Shown here: positions 25,561 to 38,300 of the stretch, in pieces | Numbering within the stretch: the first letter of the stretch is position 1 | How the letters are laid out: each line of letters begins with the position of its first letter | Origin: Apostichopus japonicus | Taxonomy: Eukaryota > Echinodermata > Holothuroidea > Aspidochirotida > Stichopodidae | Assembly (NCBI RefSeq): GCF_037975245.1 | Contig: NC_092575.1 | Location: 14,366,310 to 14,426,309, forward strand | DNA length: 60,000 nucleotides | Direction: 5' to 3' | The notes under the pieces: generated by a model | What the model saw: the letters and a program-made list of their open reading frames with translations, nothing else | Database searches by the model: none | Told to the model about the DNA's origin: nothing | Made by a program: the position numbers and the translations under genes

Positions 25561-26130
25561 TACGGAAGCGTAGAAGGGACATTGCATTGACGAGTTACCA
25601 ACTTGACAAAACGACAATTATCTGCAAATTGACGAGATGACGAGATGGTAACGTCACAAAATTCAGAAAATTGACGTTTTGACGAGATAACGGATCTCGT
25701 CAATGCATCAATTTTCTGCAAATTGACGAGTTGCACACCTACTACCATCTCGACAAAATGACAAAATTCAGAAAATTGACGTTTTGATGAGATAACGGAT
25801 CTCGTCTATGCATCAATTTTCTGCAAATTGACGAGTTGCACACTTACTACCATCTCAACAAGATGACAAAATTCAGAAAATTGACGTTTCGGATCTCGTC
25901 AATGCATCAATTTTCTGAATTTTGTCATCTTGTCGAGATGGTAAACGTAGTAAGTGTGAAACTCGTCAATCTGCAGAAAATTGATGCATTGACGAGATCC
26001 GTTATCTCGTCAAAACGTCAATTTTCTGAATTTTGTCACGTTACCATCTCGTCAACTCGTCAATTTGCAGATAATTGTCATTTTGTCAAGTTGGTAACTC
26101 GTCATGCAATGTCCTTTCTACGCTTCCGTA
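25561..26130. mobile_element. Foldback element, 570 bp, with 6-bp target duplication
   Basis: The left end TACGGAAGCGTAGAAGGGAC and the right end GTCCTTTCTACGCTTCCGTA are inverted copies. The similarity continues inward for about 250 bp on each arm, so nearly the whole element is a hairpin. CAAAAG directly flanks both ends (25555-25560 and 26131-26136). The arms contain ~105-bp internal repeats (ACAAAATTCAGAAAATTGAC, ...GACGAGATAACGGATCTCGTC..., TTTTCTGCAAATTGACGAG), seen twice on the left arm. There is no transposase, so it is non-autonomous. It sits 250 bp upstream of the DDX55 start codon. Confidence 0.9.
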
Positions 26131-26384
26131 CAAAAGAGAGTGGTCGAAGAAATTGAGAGGAAAAATAATCGTTAGAGAAAACCACTGATATAAGTGAGTA
26201 CTTCAGTGATCTGGGTAACTTTAAAACTAACCAATACCCACGACTAGCGACGCAGGCTACATATTGCGAAACATATCCCGTATCAGAAAAGCATGTACAC
26301 CAAAGGCTTAAGCACTACTAACCAGTGGCAGTAGTACTAGTGCGAGTCCGTACGATTTGCTATCAACGACGTTGTGACCAAAAC

Positions 26385-29300
26385 ATGGAAGGAAGTTGGC
26401 TTACATTAAAGACTCCATTATGTGAACCCATTTTACAGACGTTAGAGGGGCTTGGCTTCAAAGAAATGACACCAGTCCAGGTTCGTTTTATACTTAACAG
26501 TGTATACATTTGCCTAACATAACATGAACAGTGTAGGCCTAGGGCTAACGTTAATTTAAATGTACGCACACTTCAGCAACTTCAAAGTTATAGACTACTG
26601 TACAGTACTAAACCAGGGAGTTCATGTGTCAATTAACAGTTTCTTATGAGACTATACTTAGTATAAGTTTGCTCCACATTATTCTGACTTTGTGATGCCT
26701 CCTTGCTTACATAATAAGTAATGCAAATTAAGCCCTTCAACATTGGAATTTGTTTCTGTTTGGATCTCTGTTATTGTAGTAATTGTACACTGCTGATAAT
26801 GTGGAAATGCTGAACAATCAAACATTATTTTGAAAGTCAAAGAAAATGATGATATGTCTGATTTGGCTCAGTGGGTTTAGTTTTATACTTCAAAATCATA
26901 ATTTCACTGTTATTTTGATCATATTCTGTCAGAATCAGATAGATTAAGGACTAGGCTTTAGCAAGTATAGTACTAAATATTACTAAAAAATGGGTGAATT
27001 AATTCATAGAAGTGCCACAAAATAAAAACTTGACATATCCTTCAGTGGACCCAAAGTACTGTATGTCATAAGAGAGCAAAATGGGAGGGGACACTAGGTT
27101 CAACGCAATTTCAAAAGTCTGGGCAAATTTTTAGTAATTCTTTATCAAGCACATCATATCTTGCCGATTGTGGTATTGTTTTACAATGATTCATGACTCA
27201 GACCACTAACTGAACAGTGGCAGATCCAGGGGTTATGGGTATGCTGACCCTCCCTCTCCCATTTACAATCCCACACAAAAAATTACTAACTAGTACAACC
27301 TTGCAATTAGACTAAATTATAGCACTGCTTTATAGCATAAGGCCGGGTGCCTCAGAATGTCCCACTTTACATCTACAGTATAAGTTTCATTTCCTTTTAT
27401 CTTGGGTGATGGGGGGGGGGGGAGGCCCAGACACCCTCCAAACAGGCTGTCAGCTTCAATGAACCCATATAGTCTGTCCTCTCCCTTTGTTGAATTCTGC
27501 ATCCCTGTGAATGTACCTATACCCTTACTCAAAATCCATATATGGCCCATATATGGCAATTTGTATCTTGCCCATATCTGTGCCATATATGGAATTTATA
27601 TCTGGCCATATCAAGAATTGGGCAGATATAACTTGATATAAGATAAAGGCCATATCTGCCTCAGATAAAACTTTATATGGGTCACTTTTTATCTGGACCA
27701 GATATGGTCCATATATGGCAAATCCATATCTGGCCCATATATAGCAGATCCATATATGGCTTATATATGGCAAATCCATATATGGCCCATTAAGGCAAAT
27801 CCATATCTGGCTCATATATGCCACATCCATATATATTGCCCTTGGAAAATCCATTACTGTCCCATATTATGATAAATCCAGATTGAACTAGTTAAAAAAA
27901 TGGCTTCATCTGTGCCAGAACTTCATCTGGCGATTGTAAAGAAATATAATTTGAAACCAAGTAAGGGCAATATATGGCGCATATAAAGCAACTCTTTATT
28001 TACTGCTTAATTATCTGGCCATTAATTACATTTCCTGTTTGATCCATCAGCAGGTATTTTTCTTTTTCTTGTTTCACTTTACCCACAGTATGTCCAAGCC
28101 TTTACAAATAATAAACTAATATTAAAAAAGGGTCTTCTGTTCAGACGATTATTGAGGCGATATGACCGTCAGAACAAAAATACATGGTTAAGAGAATAAA
28201 ATATCCTGGCATGATAAAATGCTCCACGAATAAATTGGCACTTGAAAGCCTGCTTCATGACAAAATGCCCATCACTCTGCCGTCTCTATGCTGTCTTCAG
28301 TCTCTGCAAGGTCTGCGAGTCCTTTTCATTGACACAATTTTCAAAACAATGACGAAGACATAAAGTCGGGATTACTTTATTCCCAGCACATTCCAAACCC
28401 AATTGTGCACATAACTTTTTTTGTGACACATAGTTTTATTTATGACTCACAATGCTTCCAACTAGAAAGAGATTTCAAAATCATTTCAAATTGTGTCTGA
28501 AAAAACCCATCTCCAGACATTTAGACCAAAAAAGAAGCAGGGCTTAATTGGAGGTAAAGATCAACTTATCTTGGACTTCAGAATCTGCAGTTTTGGCCTC
28601 AAACATATCGCTCAAAAAGCTCCTTGCTGTTACCTAATCCGACTGCTATTCAATAAAATACTTAGAGTTCTTTATTCTTCTGTGGTCCTTTAGAGGTTGA
28701 TACTAAATTACAATGTGCTATTCCCGTATTTGATATATTTGCTTTAGTAAATAAGTTCCAGGAGGGCGATATATGTTCCATTCAGTATTGAAGATCAGTC
28801 CAGTATGTTGTTTCCATCCGTTCCAAAAATATTCTTCCTTACTTCTGACTGTTCAGTTCACTGTAGAATCCTTTGCCAATGTCCTAACTCAATAGGTTAA
28901 TTTTTACGAATCTCCATCACCCTTCCAATTCTTTCTATTAAATTTCCTTCTGTTCTCTACCCTTACCATGTGTAAACTGTTTTCCTATCTCAATCGATCC
29001 CAGAGTATCAATACACATATGTCCTTTGTTCCAAAGAAGGTTTCACACCATGGAGGTCTGTTTTTACCGCCATGTTCACGCTTAATTGCCCTCTGAGTCA
29101 TCCTTTTTTCCATCATCCTGTGGTTGATAGATAGATAGATCAAGTAGCCAATTTATACCCCCTCTGACTTAGTGTGCACTGTAGGTGCTTTACCATTAAA
29201 ATATGTGCAGTACTAAACATAGGGCATGGTATGAATACACTATGTAAGAGCACACAATCTTAAACGTATATTCAGTTATATCTCGCTATATATGGCCAGA

Positions 29301-32300
29301 TAAAACTTTATCTGCATATCTGGACAGACTCTATGTCCAGTTATATCTGGCTTTATATCTTTATTAGGCCAGATAAAATTTTATATGCCTATCTGGATTG
29401 TCTCTATATCCAGTTATATCTGGCTTTATATCGCCATATCAAACTTTATATGCATATCTGGCTTACAATTATATCAAGTTATATCTGGCTTTATATGGCC
29501 ATATCAAACTTGATATGGATATCTAGCTAAAAATCATATCAAGATATATCTGTCTTTATATGGCCAGATAAACTTAATATGTGTATCTGGATTGACTCTA
29601 TATCCAGTTATATCTGGCTTTATATGGCCATATCAAACTTGATATGGATATCTGGATTACAATTATACCAAGATATATTTGGCTTTATATGGCCATATCA
29701 AACCTTATATGCGTATCTATATTGACTCTATATCCAGTTATATCTGGCTTTATATGGCCATATCAAAATGTATATGGAAATCTAGATTACAAGTATTTTA
29801 AGATATATCTGGCTTTAAAAGGCCATATCAAACTTGATATGGATATCTGGATTACAATTATACCAATATATATCTGGCTTTATATGGCCATATCAAACTT
29901 GATATGGATATCTGGATTACAATTATACCAATATATATCTGGCTTTATATGGCCATATCAAACTGTATATGGATATCTGGATTACATTTATATCCAGTTA
30001 TATCTGGCTTGATATGGCCATATCAAACCAGATATGGATATCTGGATTACAATTATATCAAGATATATCTGGCTTTATATGGCCATATCAAACTTTATAT
30101 GCGTATCTGGATTGACTCTATATCCAGTTATATCTGGCTTTATATGGCCATATCAAAATGTATATGGATATCTGGATTACATTTATATCCAGTTATATCT
30201 GGCTTGATATGGCCATATCAAACCAGATATGGATATCTGGATTACAATTATATCAAGATATATCTGGCTTTATATGGCCATATCAAACTTTATATGCGTA
30301 TCTGGATTGACTCTATATCCAGTTATATCTGGCTTTATATGGTCATATCAAACTTGATATGGATATCTGGATTACAATTATATCAAGATATATCTGGCTT
30401 TATATGGCCATATCAAACTATATATGCGTATCTGGATTGACTCTATATCCAGTTATATCTGGCTTTATATGGCCATATCAAACTTGATATGGATATCTGG
30501 ATTACAATTATATCAAGATATATCTGGCTTTATATGGCCATATCAAACTTTATATGCGTATCTGGATTGACTCTATATCCAGTTATATCTGGCTTTATAT
30601 GGCCATATCAAACTTGATATGGATATCTGGATTACAATTATATCAATATATATTTCTGGCTTTATATGGCCATATCAAACTTTATATGCGTATCTGGATT
30701 GACTCTATATCCAGTTATATCTGGCTTTATATGGCCATATCAAACTTGATATGGATATCTGGATTACAATTATATCAAGATATATATATCTGGCTTTATT
30801 TGGCCATATCAAACTTGATATGGATATCTGGATTACAATTATATCAAGATATATCTGGCTTTATATGGCCATATCAAACTTTATCTATCCAGATATAGCC
30901 AGATATAAAACCAGATATGGAATTTGAGTAAGGGTAGATTCATGACTCGACTTAGAATAAGTTACATGCAATTAATGATGTACAGGAAGGCACCCTTAAT
31001 AAATAGTGACACATTACAACTCTGATGGTTTTGTTTTAGAAGTACCACTATGTCCAGTCATGTTATTGGTATATAAAATAGCCATAGAATGTTTTGATCT
31101 TCACAGATTACTGTCTCCAGACAATAAAAACATCCATGTTTGGTTGATTCATTGATCAAATTGTCTCTGTTTTATTTACAGTACTGTATTTATTCATTTA
31201 TTTATTTATCAATTGATGCACCAGTGTACTTCTCTAGTTGTTACTGTACTTCCATTTTTATGTTTTATTTTCAGGCAGCTACGATTCCGCTGTTTATGAG
31301 AAATAAGGATGTAGCCGTTGAAGCAGTGAGTAACAAGCTTACAGTACTTAAAAGTCACCTGTATAATTTAAGATGTAAATGCCCTTTACAAAATGATATT
31401 AATTTTTGTTTTTACAAACTTGAACGTTATCAAATTTTGACTCCATATATATGGTATGTTGTCATCTTTAACAACATTTTTTCACTGTTTCAAATGCCAC
31501 ACATTTAGAGTGAGCTTCCTTAATGCTGCAGTTTGGAATAGAAAATATCATTTTGTTTTACATTTAGATCACAGGAAGTGGCAAGACACTAGCATTTCTG
31601 ATTCCAATACTTGAAATACTTCGTAAACGTGAGGAGGAATGGAAAAAAATAGAGGTAGGTTATTTCACTCAAAGGTTTTCCTGAATGACATTTTTTGTGT
31701 GATTATAGGTAGGTTGTGATGTGGTGAAAGATGGTTGGAACTTGGAGGAAAGAAGATTGAGATGGGCTGGCAAACTTTTACAACACCTTGCAGCAAGTTA
31801 ATGCTCCAAGGTCCTGCTTACTTAAAAGCATTCTTTTTATCCATATGTGCTGTACTTGGGGTCACATTTATTTACTGATTCTCAATGAAATTGATGCTTT
31901 TTTCAGTCCCACCCCTTCACCTCTCTCCCACCCCTTCACCTCTCTCCCTCCCCTACATCCCCATCCTCCATCTCCTTATCCTCCTCCATCTTCTCCTCCA
32001 AATTCCTTAAAATTTTCTTCTGGTTTTTCTAGGTTGGAGCCCTCATCATTACACCAACCAGAGAACTAGCGATACAGATCTTCGGAGTCCTCTCGTCATT
32101 TCTTAAAAATCTTCCGCAGTTCTCCAAAGCTCTGCTGATTGGTGGAGATAATCCCATGAAGGATATAGAAACCCTTCAAAGTGGGTCAGTTAACTCTGGA
32201 AAATTACTCACGATGCCTGCTTAAGTATTATTGAGTGTCGTTTCTTAGGACAGAATTGACTGAAAAGTGTCATTTGTAATTTTTTTAATCATTAAGCCAA

Positions 32301-35300
32301 TTATGTTCAACCATATTGCCATGTAGTCAACTATTGTATCTGTTAGAATGATAAATGTATTGGTCCTATTGGATACTTAAAAAATCAAATATTAGCAGTG
32401 CTTATTAATCTGAGTAAATGCTAACAAACTGATAGGTATCCTTAAAGGTTAATGGTAATCCAAAATAAGTTTTCACCCCTATCCTTATATGCAAAACAGG
32501 CACTGTACTTTTTCCTTTCTTTTGGGGGTGTACAGTAAAAGTGTTGTGTGTTATGATGCTGAGTTTTTCATTCTATGCTACAGTAAGACACCAAGGTGTC
32601 TTACTGTCGACACTTAGGTGATCGTCAAAAGATTGACCTGTAATTCCATCAAAGTGTACCCATGATACAGAAAAATAACCCAGTATGTTTCGTTCCAGTA
32701 CCTTAGTGTAAGGAGTGCATGAGCTCAAATTGTTCAATTCAACTTTTTGCTGTATTTCTCTCTCAAATATGCATACTAATAACATTTCAATTGTATAGGC
32801 TAAAATATGGCTAAATTGACCATTGTTTGGGTTATGAGAAATTTGATGAGGATTTGGTTGAAATCCATTCAAAGTGAACTTTTGTAAGAAGGCAAATGCA
32901 CCCGACTGGTATTGTTGATGACTTGTGCTATGGTACCCTCAAAATACTGTTACCGAAAATCTTTTCTGCATACTTTTCTTTACATTTGCAGGGCAAACAT
33001 CATCATTGCAACACCGGGCAGAATGGCTGACTTAATGACTAGGACTATCCCAAATTTAAGTCTGGCTGGCATGTTGAGGGCGCTAGAGGTCTTAGTTTTG
33101 GATGAGGCTGATCGATTGCTGGAAATGGGTTTTGAAACCAGGTTTGTTATAGCCTTCTTACCTCAGTAGTTTATCAGTACTCATTGCTATTATCACTCTA
33201 TTCTTAAACTCATATCAATCCATCGATGCAGAAGAATCGAGTCCAGTAACATATCAGTCTGTGTGGCCTTGTAGGTGGTTACATTTCACCTTCACTTGGC
33301 AGAAAAGCATTGCTAATGGCACAGGGAGAAAGTATTTGTCCCATTTGGGAGATGGGAAGGGGTGGGGGGAGGGGTTGGGGGAGTGCTGTTAATCGATGAG
33401 ACCCCAAAGTTTCTGCTTACCTGAGATGAGATGCATTCATAGCAAGTTCAAATGGATTTATTTTAAAGTTTTGATCATTCCATAAAAGATGCCTGTTACA
33501 TATTCTTCTAACACTGATGTTTCAACTGTGTTCCACGTCCCAGTAGAAGTAGCTCAGAAATGTTTCTTAGCAATTCTATGCGATAAATCCCTTGCTCAAA
33601 ATGGTCGCAATTAGCTACAGTTATGATTAATCTCAACAGTTACTCAAATACCAACTCCCAACTTAATTTTGCATGCATAATAGAGTGACCAGATTGTACT
33701 TACGTTATCAACCTTTAAGTATCTTTTTGACATAAGCACCACAAACTAAAGGTTAAAGCCTATGCTGAGGTTTATTTCCATGGCTACAGAGGGTTAGTTT
33801 CAAACATAATGAGCCAGTTGAACACAAAGAAGAATTTTGTTCTCCCCCAGATTGGTAGACAAGCCCCTCAACTTTCACTGCATGTTATTCATTTATACTA
33901 GTTTCTGTCATCTAACCAGTTTTTAATATTTACAATGTGAATAGCAGTTAATCATGCAACATTGGAAATACAAGGCAAATTCTCTTGAAACTTTCTGGAC
34001 TTTTTTGACTTGATGTTGCTGCATGAGGCTTTGCCAGAATAATAATTTCTCATCAATGCTTCTGGGACCACTTGTCAAGGGATGATGGTTAAAAAAAACT
34101 TAAATTAATTCTTCTCCTCACAGCATCAACACAATACTGGGTTATTTACCCAAACAGAGAAGGACAGGACTCTTCTCAGCTACGCAAACAGAGGAAGTCA
34201 GAGCACTCATCAGGGCTGGTCTAAGAAACCCGGTTAGAGTAGCGGTCAAGGAGAAGAGAACAGCTTCTGAGGTAAAATTAAATCAAATAATCAATCAAAT
34301 ATTTTTGTAAATAAGCAACTTAAATTCAAGACAAAACTTGGTGTATATTCAATGTCAATCAAAACTCTTTTAATTATGAAAACATATTAAATAAACAACA
34401 TTTAAATATTTTAAGTTTGACAGTGGAAATTGTTTTTAAAGCAGATTTAAGTACACTGGATGGAAAAATAAAAACAGTTTCTTGTGTTCATGTAATGATA
34501 TGAATTAAACCCCTTTAATCATAAATAACAACATGCCATGGAAATATTAAATAATTTATACCTTTTATTGCATTCAGTCTACCATTGTTATGCTTGATGT
34601 GTGTTTGTATATTATTTGCTCTTAACATTTGTAGGACATTCAGAAGACACCATCAACATTGAAGAACTACTACCATGTGAGTCATAGTCATACTAAATGA
34701 AAAAGAGAGAGAGAGAGAGGTCATAGGTCACCATTAGACCATAGATCATTTAATATACAAGATGGCCTCATTCATCTGGGGGTTCAGATGTTGTTTCAGG
34801 AAGGGATTTGCAAACTGACTTGTGGGTGGCCATTTTAATTTCTTGGAATTCAAGGACAAATAGTTACACCATGATCCAGGGAGTAGTTATGTGGTATCAT
34901 AGTGGATTGTAACCCTCATTGAAACTTGCAGCAATGACAACTACTTCTTGATCATGTCACTTGAAATGTCCATACATTTCATCATTAAAATTCTGAAACC
35001 CAAATTCCTCTTTTATTTAATTTTTTTCACTCACAAAATATATTGATTTGTTATAGGCATTGAAGACAAACTGCGTGCGGCCAACTGAAAAAGTTAATTT
35101 TCTGTTGCTTGCAAATGACGTTTTTTTTGCGTCGCTACAAAATGCAGACAGCAATGAAACGTGATACCTTGTAATCTTTAGCTGGACCTGAGATGTCCAT
35201 TGCTGTACCGTTTGTGCACTGTGTTGTGGGTATTGACCGCAGCTGTATGTACTGACTGTACACTAGTGTCTAATTACCGACGGTAGCAAGTTCTGTGTGT

Positions 35301-38300
35301 ATTTTCTGGGATCGATGGTGGTGTCTAACACTTCTGTTACACCTCATTCGAAACTAGGTCAGATTACCGGCATTAGACGTTTCTTTTTGCGCGATTCTTC
35401 ACACCCTTTAAGCAAGTTAATATGTTCATAGTTTGTTTAGAAATGGTGCGACATTAACTGCCAGGTGTGGATCCAGGGATTTATAAAGGTGGGGTGTGAC
35501 CCTGGGGTCACTGAATCTGATGACTGGAATGTAGGAGTTATCCCAGACAGAACTTACTTTTTACTTGTGGCTTACATTTCATCATTCAAAATTGTGAATC
35601 CCAAACTCCTCTTTCATTTAATTTCTTTTTTTTTCACTCTAAAATCTCTTGATTTCATTAAGCAAGTAAATATACTGATGCTGATACGAATGTTGGGGTT
35701 GGGTCCTACAGAAACCCCCAGAAAAATGTTTACATATTGGACATGAAATATTTAATTGTTATTAACACAAATTGTTATTGGACACGAAATTGAAATTGTT
35801 TAGGCTGTAAATAAGTTTTAGAATTAGATCAACACAAACTGTTTGTGCTAATTACTACTTTGTGGGGGGAGGGGAAGGCAGGGGGGGTTGAAAAGAGTGG
35901 GAGGTGGAACTTGATTTGAAAAGATCTGTATGAGTAAGTGAATATTTCACATGCAACATACTTTGTGAGGGTTTTCCTAATGGACTAGATACTTTTGAGT
36001 TTATATGCTGTTTGTGCTAATAACTACTTGGGGGGGGCAGGGATGTGGGAGGGGTTGAAAAGAGTGGGAGATGGAACTTGATTTGAAAAGATCTGTATGA
36101 GTAAGTGAATATTTCACATGCAACACACTTTGTGAGGGTTTTCCTAATGGACTAGATACTTTTGAGTTTATATGCTGCCGTCCTTTGCATAACATTATTG
36201 TGTTGTTTTGTTATTTTGCGTTACTAGATCTGTGAGAGTGAAGATAAACTCAACTTTCTTGTGTCATTTTTGAGGAAATATAAGGTGAGACACATTCAAC
36301 TTTCTTCAATTTTGAAATTTACATTGCAGTTTAGGAGAGGGGGGGGGGGCTTGGTGGTGGATGGGTGTTTGAAAAATGAAGTGAGTTGGATATTTTGTAA
36401 TGTGATTACCTTTTTCAAGTTTTGTTTAAATTAACACTTGAGGGTTATTAAATAACTGAGATAATCACCTATGGCAAATCACTGTATTTCCCGTATGGTT
36501 AAATGTTATTCCATCCTGAACAGTAGCAGGCTAGTGGGTCGACCACACATGGAACTTGCCATAGTACAAAATACTGTTTATTGCCCACCTTTTTTGTTTA
36601 AGTATGGCTTCCACATCGATTAAGTCTTTCTTCCTAAGTCTGTTGGATGCTCAGAATGCATTCTACGCTTATGTTGCTTTCACTCAGCATTATAGTTTCC
36701 CAGAATCACTGTCGACGTGAATGATTTTTTTCCATAATTATTATGGATTTACAAGACACCAAAAATGTTGCAATTGTGAATGAAGATTTCAAAGGTGGTA
36801 CATTTGTACCTGGTGACTTGTTTCTTGTCAATGGACTGACTAAATGTTCACCCCCCCATTCCCTCCCCACTCCCCCTCCTGTAGAAGATTCATTTATGCA
36901 TGAATGTATATTAATCTTGTAATGGATAAAGTAAGTCAGGTCTACATTTCCGAGGCATATTTAGTTGAATATCTTCCGTTTGGTTCCTTAATACCAGGAC
37001 TTGAAGACGATGGTGTTCTTCAGTACGTGTGCCTGTGTGGATTACTTCAGTAGAGCCCTAGAGGAAATGGTAAAGCACACCACCATCAAATGCATCCATG
37101 GCAAGATGAAGAAGAGAAGAAGCAAGATATTTGCTGAGTTTGCTCAAATGGAGAGGTAAGTTCTCAGACTCGGACCTGAATTCTTCCGAAATTTGGACTA
37201 CGTTTACACAGGATTTTGACAGTATAGTTACCATACACTGGTGGTCTGTTTAGGTTTTTATCTTGTCATTACTGTGAGATCTTGTACATTTTCACCGCGA
37301 TGTCAAACTCGGATGAATCTCATACTTTGCAGATGACCAATATTAATTCCAAAAAAGGGCTGTTTTTTATGCTGTGGGTGAAATTTCATAAGCAGTCAAC
37401 TGTGTTCAAAATGTGAATGAACTCAATGTACAAAAGGTTGGGGGCATTTAGCTCACCTTGATCTTTAGGAGTCCTAAAGTGAGGGTGCAGAGACTGACCA
37501 GACTATCAGGTCACACAAAGGTCAAAATGGGGACAGAAATCTTCATCTCAGAACTTGAACTGAATTTTGTTCTGTCAGATTTTGTCAGATTTTGTCATCA
37601 TTTTGTCAAATAGTAATAAATTGAGCACAAACAGAGCAGAGAGCAAGCAATGCTTTAAGTTCAATACATGTATGTTGAAAGAAAAGGGTCGGTGTTCGGC
37701 AGAAAATATCAAGATTGTAAGAATCAGCATCACACATCGTTGACATTTTGTTGCAGTGGTTTATGAATCCTCAGGTGTGCATATATATAAACAGAAATTC
37801 AATCTTTTTACATTTAACTGACTTTCATATCATACACCTGATTGACTGTACTCTGTCCTCTCTATTCCAGGGGAATAATCGTCTGCACCGATGTCATGGC
37901 TAGAGGAATTGACCTCCCAGAGATTGACTGGGTTGTGCAATATGACCCACCCAGCAATGCTAGGTAATGTGTTTATTTATATCAAGGTGATAGGTGTATG
38001 CCTATGACCCCCACCCAGCAGTGCTAGGTAATGTGATCATTTATATCAAGGTGATGGGTGTATGCCTATGACCCACCCAGCAGTGCTAGGTAATGTGATC
38101 ATTTATATCAAGGGAATAGGTGTATGCCTATGACCCCCACCTAGCAGTGCTAGGTAATGTGATCATTTATAACAAGGGGATAGGTGTATGCCTATGACCC
38201 ACCCAGCAGTGGTAATGTGATCATTTATATCAAGGGGATAGGTGTATGCCTATGACCCCCACCTAGCAGTGCTAGGTAATGTGATCATTTATAACAAGGG

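Larger units (their letters stand above)
27520..30936. mobile_element. 3.4 kb TIR element in DDX55 intron 1, TA-flanked, non-autonomous
   Basis: The left end TACCCTTACTCAAAATCC (27,520) and the right end reading TACCCTTACTCAAATTCC on the other strand (30,936 inward) are inverted copies, both continuing into CATAT[AC]TGG. TA stands at each outer edge, as for Tc1/mariner-type insertion, though TA could equally be part of the TIR. The left subterminal zone (27,536-27,850) is packed with CCATATATGG and CCATATCTGG; the right arm is a 65-bp satellite. The middle 27,900-29,270 is non-repetitive with no frame over 66 aa, so no transposase is encoded. Open frames in the satellite are chance products of stop-poor repeats. 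Confidence 0.8.

Noticed and set aside
25836-26156. Open frame of 106 aa with repeated QFSEFC and VISSKRQFSEFC motifs
   Set aside because: It lies inside the foldback element and reflects its internal repeats; the same sequence is read on both strands.
29333-30898. Long open frames (up to 178 aa, rich in Tyr, Ile and Trp) in the satellite
   Set aside because: The 65-bp unit has few stops and each unit shifts the frame, so the same motif recurs in three frames ([23 protein letters not shown]). This is a by-product of the repeat, not a protein.
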